A DNA stretch of 64,000 nt from Tessaracoccus sp. OH4464_COT-324 (GTDB taxonomy: Bacteria > Actinomycetota > Actinomycetes > Propionibacteriales > Propionibacteriaceae), in contig NZ_RQYZ01000001.1 in NCBI RefSeq assembly GCF_003932855.1, positions 124,001-188,000 of the forward strand, read 5' to 3'. Positions 45,583 through 54,265 of this stretch are shown piece by piece. How positions within the stretch are numbered: the first letter of the stretch is position 1; each line of letters opens with the position of its first letter. Under the pieces are notes generated by a model. It saw nothing but the letters and a program-made list of their open reading frames with translations, was not told where the DNA came from and made no database searches. A program made the position numbers and the translations under genes.

Positions 45583-45602
45583 AACTACTACGGCAAGTAG
45601 TT
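45583..45602. promoter_or_regulatory. Perfect inverted repeat on the gltA promoter
   Basis: AACTACT, six-base spacer, AGTAGTT. Its right half overlaps TAGTTT (45598-45603), a -10-like hexamer that ends six bases before the gltA ATG. A regulator bound here should control citrate synthase; which one is unknown. Confidence 0.55.
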
Positions 45603-45609
45603 TTGGTGT

Positions 45610-46926
45610 ATGAACGAGCAAGCTTTCCTGGAAGTTGACGGCAGGACCGTGGCGCTACCCATCGTCGAAGGCACGGAGGGCGAGCGGGCTCTCGACATCT
45701 CCAGGCTTCGGGCCGAGACCGGCCTGATCACCCTGGACGATGGCTACGCCAACACCGGATCTTGCCTGTCCGGCATTACTTTCATCGACGGCGAGCGTGG
45801 CATCCTGCGCTATCGAGGCATCCCTATCGAGCAACTCGCTGCCCACTCATCCTTCATTGAGGTCGCCGAGCTACTCGTCTTCGGCGACCTGCCATCGGCG
45901 GAGGAACGTCAGGAGTTTCGTCGCCTGCTTGAGGAGAACTCGGCCCTACACCGAGACATGCGCAAACTGTTCGACGGGTTCCCCTCCGACGCGCACCCCA
46001 TGGCGATCCTGTCAGCAGTGATCAACGGGCTGCAGGCCTACGACCTGCCCAGCATCGATATCGACGACGAGGCCAGTTTTCGCCGCGCCTCGGCCCTGCT
46101 GATCTCCAAGGTTCGCACGCTGGCCGCGGCAGCGTATAAGTCGCACTTGGGCCAGCAGATCGTCTACCCGCGCTACGACCTGAGCTATGCGGAGAACTTT
46201 CTCCACATGATGTTCACTCAGCCCTACAAAGAGTACGAGCCGAAGCCCGAGGTGGCGCACGCACTCAACATGTTTCTCGTGCTGCACGCCGACCACGAAC
46301 AGAACTGCTCCACGTCGACTGTACGGATGGTGGCCTCCGGCGGAGCAAACCTTTACGCCTCGGTGTCCGCCGGGGTGTGCGCACTCTGGGGCCACAAGCA
46401 CGGCGGCGCAAACATGGGGGTTATTCAGATGCTGGAGCAGATCCGCAGCGGGGGTTACACCGCCCGCGGCTACATCGAGCGCGCGAAGGACAAGCGTTCC
46501 GGGGTGAAGCTGATGGGCTTCGGGCATCGGGTTTACCGCAACTTCGATCCCCGGGCGCGGGTGCTGAAATCGGCTGCCGATGACCTACTCGACAAGATGC
46601 GTATCACGGACCCGCTGCTGGATATAGCGCGGGAGGTGGAAGCGGCCGCGTTGAGCGACGACTACTTCATCGAGCGCCGGCTGTACCCAAACGTCGACTT
46701 CTACTCCGGAATCGTTCTGCGGGCCATCGGAATCCCGGTTGACATGTTCACCGTGTTGTTCGCCATCGGGCGCACGCCGGGTTGGATAGCGCACTGGAAG
46801 GAAGTCACGGACAACCCGACCCAGCGGATCTATCGGCCTAGGCAGGTGTACGGCGGCAACCAGCTCACCAACTGGAAGCCAAAGGCCGAGCGCAAACCTC
46901 GGTTCGGCTGGCGTCTGAGAGGTTAG
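45610..46926 (+). CDS. gltA: Citrate synthase (type I)
   Basis: Condenses oxaloacetate and acetyl-CoA (438 aa). Active-site residues are within [14 protein letters not shown] (His), [14 protein letters not shown] (His) and [11 protein letters not shown] (Asp). N-terminal small domain typical of hexameric type I enzymes. No ribosome site precedes the ATG, which fits the leaderless layout. Methylcitrate synthase is a less likely alternative. Stop overlaps that of uppS (TTAG, 46923-46926). Confidence 0.93.
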   Translation: MNEQAFLEVDGRTVALPIVEGTEGERALDISRLRAETGLITLDDGYANTGSCLSGITFIDGERGILRYRGIPIEQLAAHSSFIEVAELLVFGDLPSAEERQEFRRLLEENSALHRDMRKLFDGFPSDAHPMAILSAVINGLQAYDLPSIDIDDEASFRRASALLISKVRTLAAAAYKSHLGQQIVYPRYDLSYAENFLHMMFTQPYKEYEPKPEVAHALNMFLVLHADHEQNCSTSTVRMVASGGANLYASVSAGVCALWGHKHGGANMGVIQMLEQIRSGGYTARGYIERAKDKRSGVKLMGFGHRVYRNFDPRARVLKSAADDLLDKMRITDPLLDIAREVEAAALSDDYFIERRLYPNVDFYSGIVLRAIGIPVDMFTVLFAIGRTPGWIAHWKEVTDNPTQRIYRPRQVYGGNQLTNWKPKAERKPRFGWRLRG

Positions 46927-47687
46927 GCGGAACCAAACCGACGATCTCGGGTGGCGTACTGTTCGACGGCGGACCACAGGTCGCGGCGATCGAAGTCGGG
47001 CCACAGCCGGTCCAGGAAGATCAGTTCGGCGTAGGCCGACTGCCAGAGCAGGAAGTTGGAGGTGCGCTGTTCCCCGGAGCTGCGCAGGAAGAGGTCCACG
47101 TCGGGGATCTCTGGCTCGTCCAGGAACTTGGCGAAGCGCGCCTCCGTGAGCCGCTCGGGGTCCAGCTTTCCTGCGCTGGCCAGGCGTGCTATCTCGCGCG
47201 CGGCATCAACGATTTCAGCGCGTCCACCGTAGTTGACGCAGAATTGCAGCGTGAGCGTGTCGTTGCGTTTGCTCATCTCCTCGGCCACTTCTAGTTCCCG
47301 GATCACCGAGCCCCACAGCTTCGGGCGTCGTCCCGCCCAACGGATGCGCACGCCCAGCTCGTTCAACTCGTCGCGCCTGCGGTGGATCACGTCGCGGTTG
47401 AACCCCATCAACCAACGCACCTCCTCCGGGGACCGCTTCCAGTTCTCGGTGGAGAACGCGTAGGCCGACAGGTAGGGAATGCCCAACTCAATGGCGCCAT
47501 GGATAACGTCGAGCAACGCGGCTTCGCCCTTGGCGTGGCCCTCGGTACGCTTCAACCCGCGCTGCTTGGCCCAGCGCCCGTTGCCGTCCATGACGATGGC
47601 GACGTGGCGCGGCAGGGTTTTCGGGGCGATTACTGGCGCTGTGGCGCCGCTCGGGTGAGGCGTGGGGCGTCGGCGAGGCTCAGGCAT
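46923..47687 (-). CDS. uppS: Isoprenyl (undecaprenyl) diphosphate synthase
   Basis: Cis-prenyltransferase (254 aa) making the lipid carrier of cell-wall synthesis. Motifs: [17 protein letters not shown] near the N-terminus (catalytic Asp), [15 protein letters not shown], and [18 protein letters not shown] near the C-terminus. The start is ATG 47687; TACGCT six bases upstream suggests a leaderless mRNA. The frame is open upstream, but only across recO. The recO-uppS neighbourhood is usual in actinobacteria. Confidence 0.94.
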   Translation of the reverse strand: MPEPRRRPTPHPSGATAPVIAPKTLPRHVAIVMDGNGRWAKQRGLKRTEGHAKGEAALLDVIHGAIELGIPYLSAYAFSTENWKRSPEEVRWLMGFNRDVIHRRRDELNELGVRIRWAGRRPKLWGSVIRELEVAEEMSKRNDTLTLQFCVNYGGRAEIVDAAREIARLASAGKLDPERLTEARFAKFLDEPEIPDVDLFLRSSGEQRTSNFLLWQSAYAELIFLDRLWPDFDRRDLWSAVEQYATRDRRFGSA

Positions 47688-47693
47688 GAACTC

Positions 47694-47711
47694 AGCGTAG
47701 CCGCCTAGAGT
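47694..47711. promoter_or_regulatory. Face-to-face -10 elements of uppS and recO
   Basis: TACGCT on the minus strand (47699-47694) for uppS and TAGAGT on the plus strand (47706-47711) for recO, each six bases before its start codon, in a 30-bp gap. Only six bases lie between the two hexamers. Confidence 0.45.
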
Positions 47712-47717
47712 GGTCGC

Positions 47718-48440
47718 GTGCCTACCTATCGTGATGAAGCCGTCGTATTGCGCACCCAGCAGCTGGGTGAAGCCGACCGCATCGTCACCTTGCTCTCCCG
47801 CCGGCATGGCAAGATTCGGGCGGTGGCGAGAGGGGTCAGGCGTTCGTCCAGCAAGTTCGGTGGCCGACTCGAACCCTTCAACCATGTGGATATCCAGTTC
47901 GCCACCGGTCGCGGCTCCCTGGAGGTGGTGGCCCAGGTGGAGGCGATCCGGGCCAGCCGATTGGGCGGCGACTACACACGCTTCACCGCAGGTCAGGTGC
48001 TCGTCGAGACGGCCGACCGCCTGGTTTCCGAGGAGGGCTCGCCGGCCCAACAGCAGTTTCTGCTACTGGCGGGCGCTCTGTGGGCGCTGGAGCACAATCG
48101 TTACCCGGCTGCGCTCATCGTCGATTCATACCTGCTGCGTTCGCTTGCGCTGGCCGGCTACGGGGTGGCGTTGGGCGAGTGCGGCGGCTGCGGCGACCAC
48201 ATCGTCGGCTGGTTCTCTCCGCGGGAGGGTAGTGTGTCGTGTTCGAACTGCCGCCCGTTCGAAGCCGAGAGGCTGTCCGAAGCGGAACGAACTCACCTGG
48301 GCGCGCTGATCGCCGGGGACTGGCCCAACGCTTGCGCAGCGGAACTTGCCGTTGCACGTCGAGTCGACCAGCTGGTGGTGTCGTACGCCACCTGGCACCT
48401 GGACAGAGCCCTGCGTTCCCTGCCCTACTTCGAGCGCTAG
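47718..48440 (+). CDS. recO: DNA repair protein RecO
   Basis: Recombination mediator (240 aa) loading RecA with RecR. N-terminal OB fold ([36 protein letters not shown]) and a C-terminal zinc site ([13 protein letters not shown] and SCSNC). GTG start; stop shares CTAG with the convergent zur gene. Confidence 0.94.
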   Translation: MPTYRDEAVVLRTQQLGEADRIVTLLSRRHGKIRAVARGVRRSSSKFGGRLEPFNHVDIQFATGRGSLEVVAQVEAIRASRLGGDYTRFTAGQVLVETADRLVSEEGSPAQQQFLLLAGALWALEHNRYPAALIVDSYLLRSLALAGYGVALGECGGCGDHIVGWFSPREGSVSCSNCRPFEAERLSEAERTHLGALIAGDWPNACAAELAVARRVDQLVVSYATWHLDRALRSLPYFER

Positions 48441-48826
48441 GCGGAACAGTTTCGACAGAGTCCGAAAAGCTCCACCTCGTGGCCAGCATTGGTGAAGCCG
48501 TGCGCAGCGGCCACCTCCCGTGCCCACTGCTCGACGCTCTCCGCCTCGATCTCGACGGTGTAGGCGCAGCTTCGGCAGACGAGATGGTGATGGTGCCCCG
48601 GAGTGCACGCCCGATAGGCAGCCTCGCCGTCGGGAGTGCGGACCATGTCCACCTCGTCGGCGTCAGCCATCTGCTGCAGTGCCCGGTACACGGTGGCCAG
48701 ACCGATCTTATCTCCGACGGCTCGAAGCTCAGCATGAACCTGCTGGGCCGTTTTGAAATCCTCGGTGCTCGCCAGGAAGTCCCGCACTGCGGCCCGCTGC
48801 CAGGTGTTTCGCTTAGTGCTCGTCAT
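48437..48826 (-). CDS. zur: Fur family regulator, most likely Zur
   Basis: Zinc-responsive repressor (129 aa). Winged helix (QRAAVRDFLASTEDFKTAQQVHAEL; GLATVYRALQQMAD), metal site HHHHLVCRSC and structural zinc Cys pairs CRSC and CRNC. It ends a znuA-znuC-znuB-zur operon, which settles Zur over Fur. Overlaps znuB by 14 bases. Confidence 0.9.
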   Translation of the reverse strand: MTSTKRNTWQRAAVRDFLASTEDFKTAQQVHAELRAVGDKIGLATVYRALQQMADADEVDMVRTPDGEAAYRACTPGHHHHLVCRSCAYTVEIEAESVEQWAREVAAAHGFTNAGHEVELFGLCRNCSA

Positions 48827-49802
48827 AGTGGTCTCCGTGCCTGGCGTGGCGATGGCCGCCGTGAACGTAGTCGATGTGATCGCCGTGTTGGATCACTTTG
48901 CCACGTTTTGCTCGGCGATGGGCGCGATCATCGTGTGGTTCCGCAATTTGATGCTGCTGGTGGCCGGAATCCGCGACGTAGGAGATGAACCGCCACGGAC
49001 GGCGCAAATATCGGCCGAAAAGCCAGGACAGCGCCAAGAGGGCGATAGCGGCGACGACGATGGTTGCTCCGGTGGGGGAGTCGAGCGCGAACGAGGAGAA
49101 GGTGCCGAGCACGGCCGACACCACCCCGAAGAACATCGCGCCGTAGAAAGAGCCGCGGAAGCTGACGAAACACTGCTGGGCGGTGGCCACGGGAATAATC
49201 ATCAACGCGGAGATGAGCAGCAGCCCCACGGTGCGCATGGCAAGGGTCACCGCTGTGGCGGCCAATACGACGATGAGCAGGTTAAGCCAGCGCACCCTCA
49301 CCCCGAGGGTGCGGGCGTAGACCTCATCAACGCTGACTGCGAACAGCCGGGGATAGAGGCCGATCGTGATCGCCAGCATCAGGGTGGCCAGCACGACTAT
49401 CAGCCAGATGTCCGTGGCACTGACCGACGTGAGCGAGCCGAACAGGAACGCGCTCAACCCGGCCGCACCCTGGCCGGCGATGCCGGCCATCAATACTCCG
49501 GCGGCCAGCCCCCCGTAGAACAGGATGGCCAAACCGAGATCTCCCGACGCGCGGCCGCTCTGCCGCAGCAACTCAACGACCACGGCACCGACGACGGTCG
49601 CGACGATGGCCACCGGCAGCGGGGATTGGCCGGTGAGCAGCGCGAGCCCCACGCCCATGATTGCGACGTGCCCCAGACCGTCGCCGAGGAGGCTGAGCCG
49701 TTTCTGCACGATGTACACGCCGACGCTCGGCGCAAGCAGGCCACTCAGCGTCGCAGCAATCAGAGCACGCTGGAAGAAGGGATAGGACAGAATCTCGATC
49801 AT
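48813..49802 (-). CDS. znuB: Zinc ABC transporter permease with histidine-rich tail
   Basis: ABC-3 family permease (329 aa) with about eight TM segments (RLSLLGDGLGHVAIMGVGLAL; ALMIIPVATAQQCF). The last 50 residues are a hydrophilic cytoplasmic tail with about a dozen His (IQHGDHIDYVHGGHRHARHG), not usual in ZnuB, and probably metal-binding. Start overlaps the znuC stop by four bases. Confidence 0.9.
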   Translation of the reverse strand: MIEILSYPFFQRALIAATLSGLLAPSVGVYIVQKRLSLLGDGLGHVAIMGVGLALLTGQSPLPVAIVATVVGAVVVELLRQSGRASGDLGLAILFYGGLAAGVLMAGIAGQGAAGLSAFLFGSLTSVSATDIWLIVVLATLMLAITIGLYPRLFAVSVDEVYARTLGVRVRWLNLLIVVLAATAVTLAMRTVGLLLISALMIIPVATAQQCFVSFRGSFYGAMFFGVVSAVLGTFSSFALDSPTGATIVVAAIALLALSWLFGRYLRRPWRFISYVADSGHQQHQIAEPHDDRAHRRAKRGKVIQHGDHIDYVHGGHRHARHGDHYDEH

Positions 49803-50533
49803 GTGCTTGGGAAGGAGTCGAGGCCCAGGGGGCCCTGGTCGGCTTGGTCATGGGTGGGCTGGGAATCGGCGTGGACCACGGTGGTCACGCGGCCCTCGCA
49901 GAGGGTGACCGTGCGGTCAATGGCGACGGCCCCGGTTTCGTGAAGTACCACGAGCAGCCCGCGCCCGCCCTGGACGAGCGAGTCCAGTAGCGCGCCGATT
50001 CCGGCCTGAGAATGGATGTCCACGCCTGCCATCGGCTCGTCCATCAGGAACAGATCTGGCTCGGTGGCCAGAGCTCGGGCGATGAGCGTGCGCTGCTTCT
50101 GGCCGCCGGAGAGGGATGCGAAGGGCCAGTGGGCGCGCTCGGCCAGGCCCACCGTCGAGATCGCGTGCCGGATGGCGGCGCGGTCGGTGGCCCGCATCCG
50201 CAGGAAGGGGCGTCGGTGCGGGATGCGGCCGGAGGAGACGATCTCCTCTACGGTGGCGTTGAGCAGGGAGATCTGTGAGTGCTGCGGCACGTAGCCGATC
50301 CGTCGCCACTGGGTGAAGCTCGCCAATGGCTCGCCGAATAACTCGACGGAGCCCTCCTGGTGGGGCAGCGCGCCGATCAGTGCGCTGATCAACGTCGACT
50401 TTCCGGAGCCGTTGCCGCCGACGAGCGCCACAGTTTCTCCGGCATCCACGTGCAGCGAAACGTCGCGCAGGACAGGGTTGCTGCCCCGCGCGACGTACAG
50501 GTGGTCGGCCGTGAGGAGCCGCTCAGCAGCCAT
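49799..50533 (-). CDS. znuC: Zinc ABC transporter ATP-binding protein
   Basis: ATPase (244 aa). Walker A GGNGSGKSTL, signature LSGGQKQRTLIARAL and Walker B DLFLMDEPMAGVD are intact. Start overlaps the end of znuA by 11 bases. Confidence 0.93.
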   Translation of the reverse strand: MAAERLLTADHLYVARGSNPVLRDVSLHVDAGETVALVGGNGSGKSTLISALIGALPHQEGSVELFGEPLASFTQWRRIGYVPQHSQISLLNATVEEIVSSGRIPHRRPFLRMRATDRAAIRHAISTVGLAERAHWPFASLSGGQKQRTLIARALATEPDLFLMDEPMAGVDIHSQAGIGALLDSLVQGGRGLLVVLHETGAVAIDRTVTLCEGRVTTVVHADSQPTHDQADQGPLGLDSFPST

Positions 50534-51542
50534 TCGCGGTCTTCAACTCCGACAGGTTGGCCCGCATGATGGACGGGTAGTCCTTGCCGGGAGAGTTGGC
50601 GGTGATGCCTTCCAGCGGATCCAGGACAGCTGTTTTGAGGCCGAGATCGCCGGCGATCGCCTCGGATACGGCCGGGCTGGTCAGGGTCTCGAAGAAGATC
50701 GTGGTGACGTTGTGCTCCTTGGCGAGGCGCTGCACCTCCGCGATTCGCGCGGGTGAGGGCTCGTCGTCGGGGTTGATCCCGGAGATGCCAATCTCGGTCA
50801 AGCCGTACTTCTCGGCCAGGTAGTTGAAGGCCTGATGGGAGGTGATGAAGGTCTTCCGCTCGCAGCTGGCCAGGCCCTTCGCAAACTCTCCGTCGAGGGC
50901 GGTCATCTGGTTGCTGAACTCGCTCGCGCCCTTGGCGAGTTGCTCCTTCAACGCGGGGAACCCATCGCCGAGCTTGTGGGCGATGGCGTCGCCCACCTGG
51001 GCGAGACGGAGCGGATCCTGCCAAAAGTGGGGGTCGAAGTCGCCGTGGTCGTGGTCGTCTTTGTGGGTGTCGTGGTCGTGGTCGTCTTTGTGGGTGTCGT
51101 GGTCGTGGTCGTCTTTGTGGGTGTCGTGGTCGTGGTCGTCTTTGTGGTCAACGGGCAAGAGTTTTACCACTTCGGAGACATCGAGCACCTTGGGGTTGCC
51201 AGACTGAGTGATCGCCTCGTCGACCGCGGGCTGGAATTGCTTCAGATACACCACCAGGTCGGCCTCGGTGATCTCCTTCAACTGACTTGGCTTCAGTTCG
51301 GTGCCGTGCGCGTCGGCTCCGGGTGCGGTCAGCATGGAGATGTTCACCAGGTCACCGGCCACCTGGTTGGCGGCGTATTCGAGGCCGTAGAACGCCACCA
51401 CAACGTTGGGTTTGTCCGCCGAATTCGCGGCGCTGGACTCCACGCGCGCGCTGGGGCTGGCGGTTGGTTCGCCTGCGCCACCGGAACAGGCGCCGACAGC
51501 AAGCGATACGGGCAACAGAAGCAGGGCAAGGGCTTTCTTCAT
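50523..51542 (-). CDS. znuA: Zinc-binding lipoprotein ZnuA with a DDHDHDTHK repeat
   Basis: Cluster A-I metal-binding protein (339 aa). Lipobox VGAC with Cys19; conserved metal His residues include the one in HGTELKPSQL and TSHQAFNYLAEKYGL. A His/Asp-rich loop of about 40 residues contains three perfect copies of the nonapeptide DDHDHDTHK. I chose ATG 51542: it starts the signal peptide (MKKALALLLLPV) and abuts the Zur box; the upstream start at 51578 would put the operator in the coding region. No ribosome site, so probably leaderless. Confidence 0.92.
   Translation of the reverse strand: MKKALALLLLPVSLAVGACSGGAGEPTASPSARVESSAANSADKPNVVVAFYGLEYAANQVAGDLVNISMLTAPGADAHGTELKPSQLKEITEADLVVYLKQFQPAVDEAITQSGNPKVLDVSEVVKLLPVDHKDDHDHDTHKDDHDHDTHKDDHDHDTHKDDHDHGDFDPHFWQDPLRLAQVGDAIAHKLGDGFPALKEQLAKGASEFSNQMTALDGEFAKGLASCERKTFITSHQAFNYLAEKYGLTEIGISGINPDDEPSPARIAEVQRLAKEHNVTTIFFETLTSPAVSEAIAGDLGLKTAVLDPLEGITANSPGKDYPSIMRANLSELKTANGC
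51043..51148. repeat. 27-bp tandem repeat inside znuA
   Basis: Three perfect 27-bp copies (51061-51087, 51088-51114, 51115-51141) with partial copies on both sides. In frame, so copy-number change would lengthen or shorten the His/Asp-rich loop of ZnuA by nine residues. Confidence 0.9.
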
Positions 51543-51556
51543 GAGAATGATTGTCA
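51542..51556 (-). promoter_or_regulatory. Zur box at the znuA start
   Basis: TGACAATCATTCTCA on the minus strand, an inverted repeat of the Zur/Fur type (TGA-N-AAT-N-ATT-N-TCA). It overlaps the T of the complementary start codon. GACAAT within it could be the -10, with TTGCCT 17 bases upstream as -35; transcription would then begin at or next to the ATG. Confidence 0.7.
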
Positions 51557-51646
51557 CCCACAGCAGGGTCAAAGGCAATTCGCGCTGGTGGGGTGATTCT
51601 TCGTCGGGCGTTGGCCAGAAGCCGGATCCCCGTGTTGAATGGACGC

Positions 51647-51937
51647 GTGATCACCTTCATCCGGTTCCGCAATGGCGACGAACTCCTCACCGAGCTGGAA
51701 GCCGTTGCCGAGTACTGGCGAACCAAACCCGGAAACATCAGTGTGGAGTTGGTACGCAGCGTCGACGAGCCCTCCCTGATGGCGTTGATCGGCCGCTGGG
51801 AGAACATCGGGTCCTACCGGAGGGCCCTGGGCGGGCAGGAAGGCAAGCTGCTGCTCACCCCGGTGCTGCTGCATGCGGTGGATGAGCCAACCGCGTACCT
51901 GCCGTTGGGGGAGGCGGAGGCGCCGCTCACGTTCTGA
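51647..51937 (+). CDS. Antibiotic biosynthesis monooxygenase-like protein
   Basis: 96 aa with an ABM-like ferredoxin fold (VITFIRFRNGDELLTELEAVAEYWRTKPG ... LMALIGRWENIGSYRRALGG). I chose GTG 51647; TTGAAT lies six bases upstream, again leaderless-like. The upstream part of the open frame has no family look and overlaps the znuA control region. Function unknown. Confidence 0.7.
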   Translation: MITFIRFRNGDELLTELEAVAEYWRTKPGNISVELVRSVDEPSLMALIGRWENIGSYRRALGGQEGKLLLTPVLLHAVDEPTAYLPLGEAEAPLTF

Positions 51938-51997
51938 GCGGCTTGGGCCGATCGGCCGGTCGGCGTAGACTCTTGCGGTCGCAAGGAGGAACAACCC

Positions 51998-53140
51998 ATG
52001 GTCGCACCGCTCAGACTGCACGCCCCGAGCCGAAAGGACGCAGTGGTCGTCGACCTACCGGTGGTTCTGGCTCCGATGGCGGGGGTCACGAACGCGGCCT
52101 ATCGCCAACTATGCCGCGAGCAGGGGGCCGGGCTGTACGTGTGCGAGATGATCACCTCACGCGGGCTCGTCGTCGGAGACCTCAAAACCCGGACCATGCT
52201 GCAGTTCGACCCGGGCGAGCGCACCCGGTCGGTACAGCTCTACGGTGTGGACGCGGACGCGATGGCTCAGGCCGCGCGAATCCTGGCGAGGGAGTTCGCC
52301 GTCGACCACATCGACCTGAACTTCGGCTGCCCGGTCCCCAAGGTCACCCGCAAGGGCGGGGGTGGGGTGCTGCCCTACAAGCGTGATCGGCTGCGCGCCA
52401 TCGTCCGCGCCACCGTACGGGCAGCTGACGAGTTCGGCGTTCCGGTCACCATCAAGACCCGGATCGGCATTGATGACGAGCACGAGACCTTTCTCGACGC
52501 GGGCCGGATCGCCCAGGAGGAAGGCGCGGCAGCCATAGCGCTGCACGGCAGGACGGTCCAGCAGGCCTACTCGGGCGAGGCCGACTGGAGCCGTATCGCC
52601 GAGCTCAAGCAGGCCGTCACCATCCCCGTGCTCGGCAACGGCGACATCTGGGAGGCCGAAGACGCGCTCAGGATGATGGAACAGACGGGTTGCGACGGCG
52701 TCGTGATCGGCAGGGGATGCCTCGGCAGGCCCTGGCTCTTCCGGGATCTGGCAGCCGCCTTCGCGGGCGAAAGCACCCGCAACCGCCCGACGCTCGGCGA
52801 AGTGGGCCGCATGATCATCCGCCATGCGGAACTTCTCACCTCGGTGATGGGCCCGCGCGGGATTGTCGACCTGCGCAAGCACATGGCCTGGTACTTCAAG
52901 GGATATCCGGTGGGGGAACTACGCAGACGGTTCGCGATGGTCTCCACCATGGAAGAACTCCGCGAGCTCGTTGACCGGCTGGACGCCGATGCCGAGTTCC
53001 CGGTTTCTGAGCTGGGCACGCCACGCGGACGGCAGGGGAGCCCCCGGAACAAAGTGGTCCTCCCGCATGGCTGGTACGACGACACGTCGGGTATGGGACT
53101 GGACCTTGGGGAAGCCGAACTCGATGTCAGCGGAGGATAG
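51998..53140 (+). CDS. dusB: tRNA-dihydrouridine synthase
   Basis: FMN-dependent enzyme (380 aa) reducing uridine in tRNA D-loops. LAPMAGVTNAAYRQLC, LNFGCPVPKVTRKGGGGVL (catalytic Cys), ALHGRTVQQAYSGEADW, and VLGNGDIW then GVVIGRGCLGRPWLF. AAGGAGG precedes the ATG. DusB/Dus of the actinobacterial type. Confidence 0.93.
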   Translation: MVAPLRLHAPSRKDAVVVDLPVVLAPMAGVTNAAYRQLCREQGAGLYVCEMITSRGLVVGDLKTRTMLQFDPGERTRSVQLYGVDADAMAQAARILAREFAVDHIDLNFGCPVPKVTRKGGGGVLPYKRDRLRAIVRATVRAADEFGVPVTIKTRIGIDDEHETFLDAGRIAQEEGAAAIALHGRTVQQAYSGEADWSRIAELKQAVTIPVLGNGDIWEAEDALRMMEQTGCDGVVIGRGCLGRPWLFRDLAAAFAGESTRNRPTLGEVGRMIIRHAELLTSVMGPRGIVDLRKHMAWYFKGYPVGELRRRFAMVSTMEELRELVDRLDADAEFPVSELGTPRGRQGSPRNKVVLPHGWYDDTSGMGLDLGEAELDVSGG

Positions 53141-53141
53141 A

Positions 53142-54248
53142 GTGAGCGAGCCATTGCCCAGGGCCAAGTTGTGGGCCGCCACCATGACGGGACACGGCGA
53201 CGGCGTGGTCACCGCGCACGCCACGTCCAGCGCCCGGATCCGTGCGGCGTCGGGCGTGCGGCGCGAGGCGCGCGAGGAACGGGAGCGGGCGATGCTGGCC
53301 CCCGGGGCCGCGCTCGCGTCCGGGGGCGGCAAGAGGGCGGTGGCGGAGGAACCAGATCCTTACCGCACCTGTTTCGAGCGTGACCGGGACCGCATCGTGC
53401 ACTCGACAGCATTCCGCCGCTTGGCGGGGAAGACGCAGGTGGTGGTTTACCCAACCGATCACCAGCGCACGCGACTGACTCACGCACTTGAGGTGGCCCA
53501 GTGCGCCATCGCGATGGCTCGCGGCGTCGGCGCCAACGTGACGCTCGTCGATGCCATGGCGCTGGGTCACGATTGCGGCCACGGCCCGGGCGGTCACGCG
53601 AGCGAGGATGCCTTCGACGAGTTCATCCCGGAGGGCTACGATCACGGGCCGTGGGGAGCCGACGTGGTGCTCGCCCCGCTGAACCTGTGCGCCGAGACGC
53701 TCGATGGGATTCGCAACCACTCCTGGTCCAGGCCGGCACCGCAAACCATCGAGGGCGAGATCGTCAGCTGGGCCGATCGGATCGCCTACTGCGCGCACGA
53801 CCTGGAGGACGCGATTCACGCGGGGATAGTGCGCCCAGCCGAGGTTCCAGAAGTGGTCCGCGAGGTGGCCGGGCTGGAGCGGCGGGTTCAGTTGGCAACG
53901 TTCCTCAACGGCGTGATCGAGACCACCGTAGAGACGGGTCAGGTGGGCCTCGACGCTCGCCGTGCGGAGGCGCTGGCAGAACTGCGCCGGTTCAACTACG
54001 AGCGAATCTACACCCGTCCCGAGTCCGTAGAGCAGTCCAAGACTGTCGTCGCGGTGCTGCGCGCACTGGTGAACTACTACCTCGACAACCCTGCAGCGCT
54101 GCCCGCCGAGTACCACCAGGCCGAACTGGTTCGCGGTGCCGTGACCTATGTCGGCGGCATGACGGACCGTTTCGCCTTCGAACAGGCCGCCAAGCTGCTG
54201 GGTTGGGATCCCAAGCGGCTGCCCAGGGGCATCGGGCGGGGCGCCTGA
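53142..54248 (+). CDS. dgt: Deoxyguanosinetriphosphate triphosphohydrolase-like protein
   Basis: HD-domain dNTPase (368 aa). THALEVAQ (His), [15 protein letters not shown] (HD) and [16 protein letters not shown] (Asp) give the HD metal site. I chose GTG 53142, five bases after GGAGG. Just upstream of dnaG, a common actinobacterial order. Likely tunes dNTP pools. Confidence 0.93.
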   Translation: MSEPLPRAKLWAATMTGHGDGVVTAHATSSARIRAASGVRREAREERERAMLAPGAALASGGGKRAVAEEPDPYRTCFERDRDRIVHSTAFRRLAGKTQVVVYPTDHQRTRLTHALEVAQCAIAMARGVGANVTLVDAMALGHDCGHGPGGHASEDAFDEFIPEGYDHGPWGADVVLAPLNLCAETLDGIRNHSWSRPAPQTIEGEIVSWADRIAYCAHDLEDAIHAGIVRPAEVPEVVREVAGLERRVQLATFLNGVIETTVETGQVGLDARRAEALAELRRFNYERIYTRPESVEQSKTVVAVLRALVNYYLDNPAALPAEYHQAELVRGAVTYVGGMTDRFAFEQAAKLLGWDPKRLPRGIGRGA

Positions 54249-54265
54249 ACGCTAGGATGCAACAC

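Noticed and set aside
51043-51148. Short direct repeats as a CRISPR array
   Set aside because: Units are back to back without spacers, in frame with znuA and code for a His/Asp repeat.
51972-51985. CTTGCG-GT-CGCAAG hairpin touching the dusB ribosome site
   Set aside because: If TAGACT (51966-51971) is the -10, transcription starts within the hairpin, so it would not form in the mRNA.
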